Origin: Aquanectria penicillioides
Lineage: Eukaryota; Ascomycota; Sordariomycetes; Hypocreales; Nectriaceae
Assembly (NCBI GenBank): GCA_003415625.1
Contig: PYIU01000011.1
Coordinates: 1,067,001-1,131,000, forward strand
Length of the DNA stretch: 64,000 bases
Direction of reading: 5' to 3'
This document shows, piece by piece, positions 22,901-37,952 of the stretch. Below the pieces are notes generated by a model. It made no database searches, was not told the DNA's origin, and saw only the letters and a program-made list of their open reading frames with translations. The position numbers were made by a program, and so were the translations under genes. Positions within the stretch are counted from its first letter, which is position 1, and each line of letters starts with the position of its first letter.

Positions 22901-24009
22901 TAAATACTTTTACTATTTTATTATTTAGCTATATAATATAGTATATTAAAAAAGCATTAGCTTAAGTAAAATTAATTCTATCTATTAGTTTAAATGCCCT
23001 ATTAATAAATAAAAATTAAGCTTATATAGCTATTATATTAATAATTAATAATAAAAATAATAGTAATAGTATATATTAAAATATTTTTTTATTAATAAAA
23101 TTAAGTATTATAATATTAAGTTTAAAATAAAGAATAAAAGTATAGTAATAAAACACTTTAAAGGCAGTTTTATAGCCTTAAGAAAAGTTATTATTAAAAT
23201 TATATTTTAATGCTATTAATAGTGCTTTAGGTAGTATAGGCATTAAAGAATTAATGCTATTTAAAGCTACTATTATTAGTGCTTTTAGGCTAAAAAAGAA
23301 AAATCTTTTAAAGTATTAATTCTATATTTAAGCTAAAGCTAAAAGTAAAGTTAATAAAAAAGATCTTAAAGGGTTAATATAATAGAGTTTATAATTAAGT
23401 TTAATTTATATAAATTAAATTAAATTAATTTTAGTTTATTTAACTTTAATTAAATTATATTTAAGTAAATAAAAGCTATTATTTTATAAATTAATATTAA
23501 GTTCTTTTTTTTATAAAATAAATATAAATAAATTAAATTATAATATATTTAGTATAATTAATTAATTTAATTAAAAGTTTATAAAAAATAAATAAGCATT
23601 TAATAAGCTTAATTAATATATATCTATTCCTTAAAGTAAGAAAGTATTAATAGTATAGGACCTTTATTATATACTTTATAATAGAATTATAATGCTAATA
23701 TAAATATATAAGATATATTATTATAAGTTCTTTAAGGTTAAACTAAAGGAGATTTAATAGGCTATTTAAATAAAGCAGAAAATAAATAATATATTATAAT
23801 CTAGCTATATACTATTTTCTTATTTTATATACTTTTCTTTAGGCTAGCTAATTATATTTTATAAAGATTGCTTTATTTAATTTAAAAGATATAAGTTAAC
23901 TATAGCTAGTTAAGTTTATTAGTAATTAAATTATAACTATATATATCTAAAGGAACTTTAAGACCTATTATTAATAAAAAAGAAATTAATTATATTAAAT
24001 ATTTACTTT
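19988..24009. other. AT-rich decayed repeat, no gene readable
   Basis: Long RIP-like tract with stops in all frames. Visible landmarks are short GGTTAAGGTAAA-type direct repeats at about 21,540-21,630 and (TA)n-rich stretches at 21,680-21,760. It is the left flank into which LINE copy C inserted. The flank ends with the duplication taaatatttacttt at 23,996-24,009. Confidence 0.55.
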
Positions 24010-27000
24010 CATTAATTATACAACTCTACCCTTAGACTTACAACTACTTATAGCTATCCTAAACTACCTCTAAAACATCTAAAACTACAATCAATCAATT
24101 CCTTATGCTAGGCTACCCCTAAATATAATAGTATATTAAGAGTGCAGTACTAATGCTATAGCCCTTTTAATAGTTATTAATTTAGGAAGATGCAGTATTA
24201 AAAATAGCCAATATAACTCTCTTTTTACTGCTAGCTAATATAGCAATATACCTAAAATAAATAAAGTAATAAAAGCTAATAGAAGCCTTATAATTAATAA
24301 AAATAAAAAAGTCTATAAAGCTATTATTAAGATTATTTTATTTTACCTTTTTAAAGTAATTTAAAAGGTATTTTAAATCTATATTAATGTATATAAAATG
24401 CACTTTTACCCCCCTTTAAGACTAATATAACCCCTAAAGAAAGACTTACTAATAAAATTACTACTACTATAATAATTGCTATTACTATAGCAGTAATAGC
24501 TACTTTAGCTAATTTAGGCCCCTTTTCTTTTTAATTAATGCAATAGTTTTATATATTAGTTCTTTTATATAGCCTTATACCTATAAATACTAGAATTAAT
24601 AAGTGTATAATATATAATTGCATTAAGCATAAGGTTATTATTTATACTAAAAATGCCCTTAAGGATATTAAAAATTGCATTTTAATAGAAACTATATAAG
24701 CAGTAAATTAAGCCTATAGTAACTTTTATATAGTTATAGTATACTGCCTTTTTAATAGAAATATAGTCCTTACCTTTCTTACCTTAAAATAGGCTAAAGC
24801 CTTTTATAAAGAAGGATAGATAGCTATTATATTTAGGAATAATACCCTTTTAGCTTCTTTAATCTTTACTATTTTAGTAAAGGGAATTTAAGTTAAATCT
24901 ATTTTTAATAATATAAATAAACTTATTAAAACTATTAATAATATTAATACCTTAAAAGTTAATAAAGTAAAGCCTATTTAAGCTTAAAATAGCACTATAA
25001 TAAAAATAAATTTAATTCTTTATATTTTATTAATTAAAGAAGCTAATAGTTTATATAATAATAGGCTATTTTTTAATATTAAACTTTATAATTATAAACC
25101 CTTTAATAAAGGATTAAAATCTATTTAATGCTTTTAATGCTATAAATATAGCTATATTGCAAGAAACTGCTAATTTACCTTAATCTATAGTTAATGCAGT
25201 AGCTTAATATATAATAATTGCCTTATTAAAAAGGGAGAAATCCCTTATTACTATATTTTATGCTATAAAGACTATTTAGCCTAAAGCTATATTTATTTTA
25301 TAATAGAAAAGCATTAAACTTATGCAAAAAAAAGATATTATAGATAATTAATAAAATATAAAGAATATACCTTAATATAGTAAAATATTCTCTATATACA
25401 ATAGAATAGCTTTTTTAGGAACCCCCTCTTTATAGCTTCCCCCCTATTAAAAGAGTTAGCTAACCTTTAGGCTTTATAAATAAATAATATTGCACTTTAT
25501 TTAATGCTTTCCCTTTTTTTAATGCCTATACTTTATTGCTATTATCTATTAAATTAACCCCTTTATTTATATTTAATTAATATAAATTCTATTTTAAAAT
25601 ATATATTGCTGCTTTAAGTTAATCTATTAGGCACTATATATCTATAATAGATATAATGCAATTGTACTTTTAAAATTAATTAAAAATTAAGGAACTAATG
25701 CCTTAATAAACCTTAAAAAATTAAACTATACTATAATCTATTACTTAAGCTATATAGCTCTTTATATATATAAATAATATAAATTAAAAATCTAAATCTA
25801 TTAGGCTAAAAAAGATTAAGTTAATATTAATTTTAATTACTACTATATAAGAATAATTGCAGTATATAATCCCCTAAAAGATAAGGGAAACTTAAAAGCA
25901 ATATATACTTTAATTAGCCTTACTTTAGCCCCTTAAATAATTATAGTTAAAGACTTTAATCTATACTATTTAATTTAAAACTACTATAATAGAACTACTT
26001 TATATAGCTTAACCTTTTTAATAGAGATATAATAGCTAAATATAGCCTTAATAACCCTTTATAAAATAGTAATTTAAAAAGTAAGTAATATTAAAAATAG
26101 CACCTTTAATTTAATTTAGGCCTTAAAGAATAGCTATACTATTTATTTAGGCCTTAATTATAACTTAAATAGCTTTAATTATATTTTATAGTAAATATAT
26201 ATTAGGCTTTTTATAGATATATTGCCTTCCTTTCTATTAGACCTTTAGCCTATAGCATTTAACTAATATATAATAAATCTTAAGAAGGCTAAACTTAAAG
26301 TATAAATTACCCTTTATTAAACTTTTAGTAAAATAACCTCTATATAATAGTTAAAATAAGCAATTAAATAGCTAACTTAAGGACTGTATTAAATTGCTTA
26401 ATATACTACCTTAATATAAAGGCAACTTAAGCCTAATTATAATAATTAATAGAACTAGTCTACTATAAAGGCTATTTATTAATTTAAATAAGCATAAAGA
26501 TATATATAATATAATAATATAGTAGTTAATTAGCTAAAACTATAAAAAGTAGGCAATAAGCAAAAGGCTTATATAGCTAGGGTTAGGCAAGTGGCTTAAT
26601 ATAATACTCTATTTAAAGCTAAAATAGGGAAAGGTATAGATAGCTAAAAGAAACTTTAGAATTTAAAAAGATAGATATAACTTTAAAGTAATATTGCTTT
26701 AGCTCTATTATAACTCCCTTCCCTTAATTGCTTTAAGTAAGATTCTTTAGCTATAAGCTATATTAAAAAGGCAATTATATTAATAAAATGCTTTTTCTTT
26801 AAACTTTAGGCAAATAACTAAAATATTAAACTTATTATAATAGACCTTATAATATAATCTATAGGTATAGATTAAATGCTATAAAATGCTAAGAACTTAA
26901 TATAGAATTATATTAAACTCTATAAATTAGTATACTTGCTCTTTAAAATCTAATTATAGAAAGCTTCTAATAGCAATAGATTCCCTATTAGCTTCCTTAA

Positions 27001-30000
27001 AGTATGCAATAAGCCCTTTTTAAAAGTCCTTATTACTATTATTAATATAAGCATTATATTTAGGCACTTTTTATATTGCTTTTACTATATAATTGCTATT
27101 ATTATTTTTAAATTAAATAAAATAATAGCCTAAAAATATATAGTATTTAAATAGAGATCTATCTCTCTTCTTAATATTATTAATAAAGTAATAAAATTAA
27201 TAATAGCTTAATAAATAATAATAATAGCTAAAAACCTAAATATACTTTTTAATAGTTAAATAGGGAATAGGCCTTAAAGGTCTATTAAGTTTGCCCTTAT
27301 AGTTATAGTAAAAGCAATATATATAGTATAGGCCTATAGTAAAATAGTATTATTTCTTTAATTAAACTTTACTATAGCCTTTAATTTAATTAACTATAAA
27401 AGGCTTATTGCTACCCTTTATAATTAAGGCTATTTATAATAATTATTAATTTAGCTTTTTAGCTATTTATTTAAGCATTTAATATACTTTTAGTTTAATA
27501 GTAAGTCCTTTAAACCCTATAGTATTAAAGCTAGAGTTCTATAAGGATTGTTACTCTTCTTTATTCTTTTTATTCTATTTATATTAAGGCTTTATATAGC
27601 ATTTAATAAAATCCTTAAAATTATAATAATTAAATTTATTAATAATATAAATATACTTATATTTAAAAGAGATATAATAGAGATTTAAGCTTAATTTAAA
27701 ACTATATAAATAGTATATATATTTTAGGCCTTTATTAATAGTATAACCTTTAAATCTATTAAGGCCTAACTCTTTTATTTTTTCTATTAATACTAAAGGC
27801 ATTAAGTTTAACTAATCCTTACCTATAATACAATTTAACTATAGGAATTATACTATTTCTTTAGATTATAGCTATATAAAAAACTGCTTTAAGGCCTATA
27901 TATCTTTAAGCTTAAGGGAAAACTTAAGCACTAAAGGCAGGCCCTTACTGCCCTTATAGTAAGTATATAGAAAGTAAATCTTAAGGCTGCCTATATAATA
28001 TATATATATATAATTAGATCTATAATTATTTATAGTACTAGTATATATTATTTCTTAATAAAAAGGGGCAATAACCTAAAAGGGATTGCTAAAGCCCTAT
28101 TAATTAAATAGACTTAAGCCCTTTATGCTATTAAAGGAAGCTATAAAGCTACTTTAATTAAACTGCTAAAAAGTAAGCTTAAAATCCCTCTATTAAATAT
28201 ATATCTTAATAAATAATTTATTTAGTTTTAAGGCTAGCTTTAAACTTAAGGCATTAAAAGACTTATTCTTTTTATAACTATATTAATAATGCATTAAATC
28301 TACTATTATTACTATAATAGCCTTTAGTATAAATTAATATAAAAATATAAAAAGTAGCTTATTAATTAGCTTTTTAATAGAAAATATAAAAAAAACTAAA
28401 AGTTAATTAAGGATTAAATATTAATTAATTAAAGGTATTAATAGAAATAAGCTAAATATAAGTCTTATAAATAGTATATTAATAATAGAATAAAAGCAGC
28501 TAAAATCTTTTTACTTTATATAAAAAAGAAGACTATTTATTTATATAAAGGACTTAAGAAATATAAAAGCTTTTTATTTATTTAAATATAAATAAAATGC
28601 ATTAAACTTTAGGATTTCCTTTTTTAAAAAAAGGTCCTTAAGGTAAATATACTTTAATATTAATATAAAGATACTATTAAAACAATTAGCTATATTATAT
28701 TATATTGCTTGCTTTACTTAAGCTAAAGGGAAACTTTATTTAATTTGCCTTATAACTTCCTTAAGCTTAAGTAATATCTATTTAAAGCTTAAACTATATA
28801 TTGCTTTATTAAATAGCTAGCCTATTTATATATTATACTATACTATAAGCTAGCTATTAAGCTGCATTTAGTTTAAAATATACTTACTTTTATACTGCCC
28901 TTACCTTTTAATAACTCTTTTATTTAAGTGCTTTAACCCTTTTATTAAAAGGGAAATTACTATATTTAAAAAAACCCTTTTTAAAAGGGGAAAAAACTAA
29001 TCTACTATATAAATAATATACTAAAGCCTACCCCTTTTAATAGTTAGGTCTTTACTTTAGCCCTATTTAAACTTTACCTTTATTTATTATTATACTTAAT
29101 TTATACTTATCTATTTTAGTAATATTACTTACTTTAAGTTTATATTCTTCTTAAGAAATATAAAATCTATTTTATTCTCTTTACTATTTTCCTTTTTATT
29201 CTCCTTCTTACTATTCTTTCCTTTATTCCCTTTATCCTTAAGCCCTTTCTACTTTAATCCCCCTTTAGCTCTACTTAAGCTTAAGCTATTACTTAAAGAG
29301 TTATATTAGACTTTAGTCTTTACTATTAATATTAGCTAATATAAACCTATACTAAAACTAATACTACTTACTGCTATTATTACTTTTAGGCATTGCCTAT
29401 CTTTAAGTAGCCTTAGCCCCCTTAACTAAAGAAGGTAATATAGCTATTAAGCTCTTAAGAGCTATAGCTATATAATTAATTTTATTAATTAGCTTATAAA
29501 GCTAATTAGCACTAAAACCTATAGTTAGGACTATAGATATAGCTTAAAAGTGCATTTAAATTGCCCTTCTTTTAGCTTAAATAGCCTTAGCCTTTAATTG
29601 CTAAAGCTTCTTTTTCTATAATCTATATTAGTATTATATTTATAGTAAAACTAAATTAAGCTATATTTATTATAGCTATTCCCTTTTATAAAGCTATTAT
29701 TAGTATATAGGCATTAGCCTTTATTAAGTATAGTAATAGCTTATATAGCTTATATATATAAGTATAAGCTATATAGCTATTAGCCTTAATGTTTATTAAC
29801 AATTAGTTTTTTATAGCTATAAGGAATAGAAATTATATATTAGCTTAATTTTAATATAAATTATTCTCTTTATCTCTTGCTATTTATATAATATATATAG
29901 AATAGAGTAAATTCTATATTGCTCTTAGGGTTAGTATAGTATCCCTTACTTTAATGTAGCTAGCTTAATATCTTAATATTTACGAATATTAATAAAAATG

Positions 30001-30030
30001 CTATTTATAATTATATTAAATATATATTGC

Positions 30031-30106
<76 letters not shown>

Positions 30107-30646
30107 ATTATTATCTTTAGGTATATACAATTAGTATAAAATAGCAATAAAAATAGCAATTAGTGCTTATATAAATTAGGTATTTTATATAAATAATATA
30201 TTAGTAAAGTATATACTTAAAAGCAATAAAAAGCTTTTATAAAGGCATATAAAAAAGAAAGAAAAGGAAAGGAATTAAATATATCTATAAAGATTAAAAA
30301 ATAATAATAATAGCATTTAAATAGCTAGTAGCTAGCTAGCTACTAGCTAGCAGCGCTAAAATAGCGCTTTACTTCTTATAATAGGCCTATAGTATAGGCA
30401 ATTTAGGCTTATTGTAGGCCTTACTTTTACTTTACTTATTAATCCTATAATTAAGTAAATAGAATATCTTAATAATAGCATTAAACTAACTTTTAATTTA
30501 ATGCTTCTCTATAGGGGACCTACATTAAGTCTAATATTATATTAAATAAAGGTTTTTATTCTATTAATATAGTTTTTTTCTTTATTTATATAGTATAAAA
30601 GCACTATCTACCTTATAGGTCTATAGAGTATTAATAAATAAATAAA
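24010..30646 (+). mobile_element. LINE-type non-LTR retrotransposon, full length (copy C), RIP-inactivated
   Basis: A 6.64-kb copy collinear with 4,456-11,101. Its left flank ends taaatatttacttt (23,996-24,009) and the same 14 nt follow the TAAA tail at 30,647-30,660. The next base differs, so the duplication is 14-15 bp. The 5' end is complete and agrees with the 5' end of copy A. The RT core is legible at 27,536-27,658. An (ATT)n tract is at about 30,030-30,110, and the 3' end holds the same terminal motif as the other copies. All frames carry many stops. Copies B and C differ at many sites as independent C-to-T/G-to-A conversions, which fits separate RIP histories. Confidence 0.87.
27536..27658 (+). 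pseudogene. reverse transcriptase core of LINE copy C (RIP-mutated)
   Basis: From 27,536 the frame reads V-L-stop-G-L-L-L-F-F-I-L-F, matching VPQGSPLSPILF with only C-to-T codon changes. The same frame at 27,635-27,658 reads FINNINIL for FVDDVNLL, so both catalytic Asp codons are now Asn. Here the Gly of the QG pair survives, whereas in copy B it is Glu. Confidence 0.8.
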
Positions 30647-30660
30647 TAAATATTTACTTT

Positions 30661-32909
30661 AAGTAAATTATTTAATATAATATAGCTATTAATAGTAATA
30701 ATAATAATAGCTAATAAAAAAAGGGAAAGATATAGTATAAAAAGTATATTAAAGGTTTTATTTCTATTTTTTTAAATAATATTTAAGATATAGCAATAAA
30801 AGTGCTTTTATATTTATTTATTAAAGCACTTAATTAAGTTTATATTTTATAGTATAGGCCTTATTAACTAAAGCTATAAGATCTTTTAAAGTTATTATTA
30901 ATATAAAAATAAAAAGTAAAAAGAGCTTTAATATACTTAAAAAGAAATAATTAATACTATAAAGATATTAAGATTAATATTAAGGAAATAGATAGCTAAA
31001 AAGTATTAAAATATAGTATTTTTAATATTATTTATTAATTAATAAGGTATAAAAAGCTATTTAAGATTAAATAAATATAAAGAGTATATATAGTATCTAT
31101 AAGTAATTAAGGCTTAAATACTAAAGTAAGGCCTATTAATATTTAAAATATCTTTTTTAAATTATATAAAGTAAATAAAGTTAGTTTTAATAAAAATAAA
31201 AATAGTAATAGCAATAATAATAGTAGTAATAATAGTAATAATAATAATAATAGGCTAAATATATATAAAAGGGGGTAAATAGTAATAATTTTAATAATAG
31301 TAATTATAATAATATATTAATATTAATAGATAATAATAGTTAAAAAAATAATAAAAGGGAATTAATAAAAATGATTATTTTATTAAAAATATTTAATTTT
31401 AATTTAATGCTAAAAGCAATTAATACTAAAAAGTTATAGTTTCTTTATAATGCTTTAAGTATTAATCTAAAAGAAAGAGAGATAAATAAATAGAGACTTA
31501 ATAAAGAAATTAAAATAGATACAATTAATGCAAATATAGCTAATATACCTTTAGTAGGTTATTAAATTCTATTTATAAATTTAGTAAATATTTAATAAAT
31601 ACTAAAATTAAAACTATATATTTATATTATTTATAGGGCCTAATTTACTAATTTTTAGGACTTATAGTTTTTTCTAAAAGCTTTTTTAATTATATTTCCT
31701 TATAGATTTAATAGACTATTGCTTAAATAAAAAAGGTATTATAAAAGGTAAAAGTAAAAAAAAAAGCAAGAAAAAAGCTAAAAAAGTATAAATAATAGAT
31801 AAATAGGCAAAAAGGGATAGTAATAGCAAGGCATATAAAGTATATAGTATTTATTATAATCTATATCTCTTTTAATTATTAATGGCTTTTAAATTAAATC
31901 TTAATTTAAATATAATAGCAATAGTAGCTTTTAAAATAAAAATAATAATAATAGCAATAATAATAGTAATAATAATAATAATAATTAAAATAGTAATATA
32001 AAAGCTACTTTTATATCTTAAGACCTAATATTAAAGATATAAATAAAGATAGTTCTTTATTAATATAGCAATTATATTATATACTATTAGATATTTTCTT
32101 TTTTAGTTTTTAATATAATAGTATAATTATAAAATTAAAGAGTAAGTATAATAAATATAGAAAAGGGCTTCTTTTAAAAGGTTAAGTGGCTATTATAGAA
32201 AATAATAGCTAAAAGAATAAAAGCAGCTAAAATTAACCTTAAGAAGTATAGAATAATAAAAAATAAGTATATAAAGGAGCTAATTTAATCTATTTTAATC
32301 TATAGTTTTTAGTAATTTGTATTTTATAAGTTTTAATTAAGTATATAATAAAAGATTAAATTATTAATTATTAAGCATAATCTTTTAGCAATTTAATTTA
32401 CTATTAACTTAAATAATATTATAAACTTTATTAAGCTATAGCTTATAGAATATTAGTAATATAATAAGAATATTATTAAGCTATTTTTAGCTAGTTTTAA
32501 TAATAGTAAAAAAAGAAAGTATTTATTAATATTAAATTTAATAAGTTTAATTATTTACTATTATTATAAATTATCTCTATTTTTAAAGCATTATATTAAT
32601 ATTAGCAAAAAGTTAGTTTTTAATTAAATAAATTACTATTTTATTACTATTAAAATTAATTAATATAGCTTGCTTAATATATATAGTTTAATTTAGCTAT
32701 ATAAAAGTATAAACTTTAGCTTACTCTTTAATATAAATAAAAATAATCTTTTAAAAAGCAATAAAGTATATTAAAAGAATATTATTTAATATTTAAATAG
32801 TATTTTTTATAAAGTAAATAAATAAAGTTTTATTTTTATATAATTATATATAGTATATATATATAAATAATAAAAAGTATTAAATAAAATAAATAAATAA
32901 ATAAATAAG

Positions 32910-32948
<39 letters not shown>

Positions 32949-35900
32949 GTAAATAAATAAGTATTAATAAAAAGAAAGGGCTATTATAATTTCCTTTTAT
33001 ATATATTAGGTTTATTAATATAAAGCATTTTATATATTATAAAAGTATAAAACCTTAATAAGCTATTATTTTAAGTTACTATAAAATAAAGAATAGCTAT
33101 ATTTAATATATTAGCTTTAATTAATAATATAGTAAAGCTATTAGCAATATTTAATAAAAAGGTAAACTTTTATATAGAATTATTTTAAATTTATAAGCAT
33201 AAAGCTATATATATTAAGTATATACTTTAGAATAGAAACCTAAATTAATAGTAGTAATAGTAAGATATATATTAATTTAAATTCCTTAAATAATTAATAA
33301 AAAGAATAAAGTTTAATAAAAAGGGAGTTCTCTTTATTAAGTAATTCTATATATTTATAAATTACTAAAATAAATTAATAGCTATAGGATTGCAATATAA
33401 CTATAACTTAATATTTATTATAATATTGTTTTATAGCTTCTTTTTAATTTATTACTTAATTAACTATATAATAAAGGTAAAGGATTTAATCTAAAAGTAA
33501 ATAGTTATAGCTATAAAGTACCTTTTTATACTAAAAGAAGGGATTAAAATATAAATAGCTAAAGCTATATCTATATTTATATTTATATTTATATCTTTTT
33601 ATATTTTAATAAATAGTATTAATAATAATAATAATAGTATTTATATTTATATTAATATTTATATAAATAATATTAATAATTAAAAAGGCAATAGATCTAT
33701 TTAATAGTAAAATAGTAATAATAATACTTATATTAATACTAATATTAATATTAATAGTATAAAGGAAAATAAGACTTATTAATTCTTTATAAAGATAGCT
33801 AATTGCATTTTTATTAATTAAATGCTATTAAAAATTAAAGTAATTGCTTATCTTTTAGAATATTTAATAAAGCTTTTATATAATTATTATTAAATATATT
33901 TTAATATTAATAAGCTATATTAGCTTATATTAAAAAAGTAGCTATATTTTTAAAAGATTAGCTAGCTTAAAAATAGTAATAATTAATTTAGCTTTAATAT
34001 TTATATTAAAAACTAAAGAAAGAAGATTATAGCTTTAAATATATATCTATATTATAAAAAGATCTTTTAAGATATTTGCTTATATAACTATACTACCTTT
34101 ATCTATATTTAATGCAAAAAGTTATACTATAGTGCTAAAGACTTTAGTATTTCTTTTAAGCTTAAATGCCCTTTTTTAAATAAATAGATATAGTTTTTAT
34201 ATTAATATAAAATGCATTGAATTATATCTATTAAGGGCTATTTTAGCCTAAACTTTATTAATAAAAAGAAATAAAATAAAGAGTTATACTATTAAAAGTA
34301 AGCTAAAATATATTTTACTATATTTAATATATTATAAAAAGAGAGTTATTATATAATACCTTTATTTTTAAAGCTTAATTAATATTAATATTTAAGGAAT
34401 TTCATAAAGTAATAATTTAATACTTTAGCCTTTTTATATTATAGTATTACTTTATATTTAAGTTATTATTAAGCAATATAAATATAATTAGTATTTAAAA
34501 TAAATAAAAATAAAATATATTAAAATAGATCTTCTTTTTTATAAATAATATTTAGTTATTAAAGCAATTAGCCTAAAATACTTAAAAGAATATATAATAA
34601 TAGGCATTTATATTAAGGGATATTAAAATAGCTATAAATAGCAATAAATTATATAAAAGAAATAAAGATTACTATAATAAAGATAATAGTAATATTAATA
34701 ATAATACTAATAGATTTTAAGATAATAACTTTAGCTGAATTATATATTTTATTAATATTATTTAAATAATAATTAATAGCAATTAAATTATAATAGAATT
34801 AAAGGAGCTAGCTTTAATACTTTATAATTTTATTAAGCTTTAAGGTATAATAAAAAGGGAAAAAAAAAGTAAAAATTTAAAGAAAAGTATTAAGCAATAA
34901 AGAATAAAAAGAAAGAAAGATTTAATATTTATAGAAAATAGCAATACTAATAGTAATTAAACCTAAATACTTAAAAGTAAAATTATAGCTATTAAGGCTT
35001 AGCAATTAAAGCTATTAAAAGCAATAAAGCATTAAATCTAAAGTATATAAAAGGTAAATAAAAGAGAAAAAAAAGAAAGAAAAGGCATTAAAATAGCAAT
35101 AAAAGCAATAAAGAAAGTAATATTATTATTATTATATAGTTCTATAGTTATAATTAAATAGGCATTTATATTTATAATTATAACCTTTAAAATAAATATT
35201 ACTTTATAGTTTATACTTAATAAATAATAATCTATTACTTTTCTATTAATCTATTAATATATTTAGCTTATAAAAAGCAATAGCAATACTATTAATAGTT
35301 TTAATATTAAAAGAAATAAAGGCCTTTAGTAATTATATTAATTCCTTAATAATAAAAGCAATATAAATAAATCTTAAATAATTAAGGCAATAATAAAGCT
35401 TTTTATTAAATAAGGCATACTATATTAGCTATTAATAACTACTATATTAAGTATAATAATAGTAAGTATTAATAATATTACTATTTATTTAATTTATAGC
35501 TTTATTATTAATAGATCTTTATTATTATTATAGTAAAACTATAATATAATAAATAAAGAGTTAATTAATTAATAATAAATAGTAAATAAATCTATATAGA
35601 TATTATAAAGAGATAAGTAAATACTTATTATTAATAAAATTAATATACTTAAGGCTAATATATTATTAAAAATTAATAATAAGCTTTATTATTTAATTAA
35701 ATACTTTAATAAAAGCTTTAAAGGCATTTCTATTATTTTATTTTATAGTAATTTCTATTAATTTAAGGTAATTATAAATAAAATATTTTTATTAAATAGC
35801 AATAAATTTCTATAAAATTACAATAAAAACTTATATAAGTAAAACTATAATAAAGTATATATACTATAAAAGAAGTTTATAATAGTAATAATGCTTAAAA

Positions 35901-37552
35901 AGTAAATCTATATTGCTAAAAGCCTTAAGCTATTTACTTTATTATATTGTATTTATATAAAGACCTAAAATTGCATTAATATTAATATATTTAATAGCTA
36001 TTACTTTTAACTAAAGTATAAAATCCTATAGAAAATAAATATCTCTATAGTTATATTATTAAATTAAAACTATTAAAACCTTAATATAAAGGCAGCCTTA
36101 GCCTTTTAAAGGTATATATAAAAGCTATTATATATCTTTTTATTTAAATATATTTAAATAAAAAGCAATTATAGATATTTTATATAAATAAAAGTAATTA
36201 TAATTTTAAATTTAAGCAATAATAATAAGATCTTTATATTAACTATATTTATATATATTCTAAATATATTAATAATAATAATAAAAAATAAGCATTAAAG
36301 CCTTAAAGTAATTAATAGTATAAGCTATATAGCTATTTATATTATAATTAATCTAAAATATTATAGCTAATAGATATTAAATAATATTATTATTTATTTT
36401 AGCCCTTTAATAGCTATTATACTATTAATAGACTTAATAAAGAGCTATAATCTTATAGGCTTACCTAAAGGTATATTAATATTAATGCTATTAAATAAAA
36501 GAATTAATCTAATAGTAAGAAAGCAATTATAGTAAAAGCATAAAGTATTATAAAGGGATTTACTTTATATTACTATTTTTATCTATATTAACTATAAGGT
36601 ATAAAGTTAAATGCTAATTAAAGCTAATCTTAAGCTTTATAGTAGCTATATAGTTTTAAATAAAAATAATAGTAAAAAGAGAGAAATTAATACTATAATG
36701 CAATTAAGGTATAATCCTTATAGCTTATATATATAGCTATTATAGTGCTAATTATTAAATAATATTATACTATTAATAAAAATAAAGAAAAGGAATATAA
36801 TTAGTAATATAATCCTATAGAATATAATAAAGGCTAAAGTTAAGCTTAATTAATTAAGTAAAAAAATAGTAAATTAAGCCTATATATTAAAATAGTAAAT
36901 AGGCTAATTAAGCTATAAAATAATAATTATTATTATTATTATTACTATTAATAATAATAATAGTAATATAAATAATATAAAGAATATAAAGATAGTTATT
37001 ATAAAATAGCTTTTATATTTATTCAAAATTTATAATAAAAAGATTATAGTTTTTTATACTATTTAAATTATCTATTTTATAGAACTTAAAGGTCTTTTTT
37101 TTTCTTTTTTTTTAATTATTAAAGCTAAATATATATATAAAATATAAAGTAAAAAGCTAAAACTATAAAAAGCTATAAATATAAAGCATTAAAAGAGGCA
37201 ATTAAATAAAATAATTTAAACTACTTTATATAAATTAAATAATTAATTTTTATAATAATTAAAAAAGTAAAATAAAAATATTATAATAAGCTATTATATA
37301 TATTTATTTATTAAAACCTTTAGCTTAATACTAAAAGTAGCTTAATATTTACTATTTATTAAAATAGAAATTATTTATTTTAAAAGGCAAAAGGTTTATT
37401 ATTTATATTATATAGTATTATATATATATAAACCCTTTAAAAGGCCTATTATATAATTTAATTTTAAATACCTTTTTAAAAGTTAAAACCCTATAATAAT
37501 TAACTAAATAAATAAAAGGAAAGTTAAGTTATATAAAGTTATATAAAAATTA
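30661..37552. other. AT-rich decayed repeat, no gene readable
   Basis: About 6.9 kb of RIP-like AT-rich DNA with stops in all frames. Landmarks are AAT/GTAATA-type low-complexity stretches (31,190-31,260; 31,920-31,990; 36,925-36,975) and an (AAAT)n tract at 32,880-32,960. It probably represents one or more old elements interrupted by LINE copy C, but I could not align it to a family. Confidence 0.5.
32880..32960 (+). repeat. (AAAT)n microsatellite
   Basis: About 20 units of aaat, with gtaaat interruptions. It resembles an expanded LINE tail, but no LINE 3' end precedes it. Confidence 0.8.
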
Positions 37553-37645
37553 TATAATATTTATACTTTTTATTATATAATATTTATACTTTTTATTATA
37601 TAATATTTATACTTTTTATTATATAATATTTATATAACTTATATA
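37553..37645 (+). repeat. 23-nt tandem repeat, about four units
   Basis: The unit attatataatatttatacttttt recurs with a 23-nt period. A single less-converted version with C and G at several sites (cataatattcacgctttttat) precedes the homologous block at about 56,930-56,960, so the repeat array is specific to this copy. Confidence 0.7.
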
Positions 37646-37842
37646 CAATTTTTCATCCCTAGCCTATAACCCTAGCCCACAACCACCCAACTGACCGACC
37701 GACTGACTAACTGCAGCCTCACAATAACGCACGCACACACACGCGCACAAAGGGGGAGGGGGAGGGGGGGGGGGGGGGTGAGTAGGGTAGTTGGAGCCGG
37801 CGCCAAATAGGTCTCTTTTAGAACAAGTTCTTTAAAGAGCAT
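37646..37842 (+). repeat. GACT/G-run block, copy 2
   Basis: Order of parts: acaatttttcatccctagcc, a CCAACTGACCGACCGACTGA-type segment, acgcacacacacgcgcac, a long G-run (about 37,751-37,778), gttggagccggcgcc, then aggtctcttttagaac and aagttctttaaagagc. GC-rich relative to both flanks. Homologous to 56,925-57,166 and to the diverged copy at 11,650-11,840. Confidence 0.8.
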
Positions 37843-37861
37843 AGAGCTAGAGGGGGATTGG

Positions 37862-37952
37862 AGTGGGGGGGGCTTAGGGATAAAAAGAAGGATAGTAAGG
37901 AGAATAGTAAGAAGAATAAGATAGATCTTATATCTCTTAAGGAGAATATAGA
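37862..37952 (-). mobile_element. LINE internal fragment, antisense
   Basis: About 90 nt whose reverse complement matches copy B at about 9,570-9,665. It is less AT-converted than copy B. No tail or duplication is visible. Confidence 0.6.

Noticed and set aside
27584..27802. 72-codon minus-strand open frame
   Set aside because: Antisense shadow of the RT core of LINE copy C, similar to 8,021-8,239 only because both are LINE copies.
32880..32960. (AAAT)n tract as the tail of another LINE copy
   Set aside because: No LINE 3' terminal motif (ctatagagtatta) precedes it on either strand.
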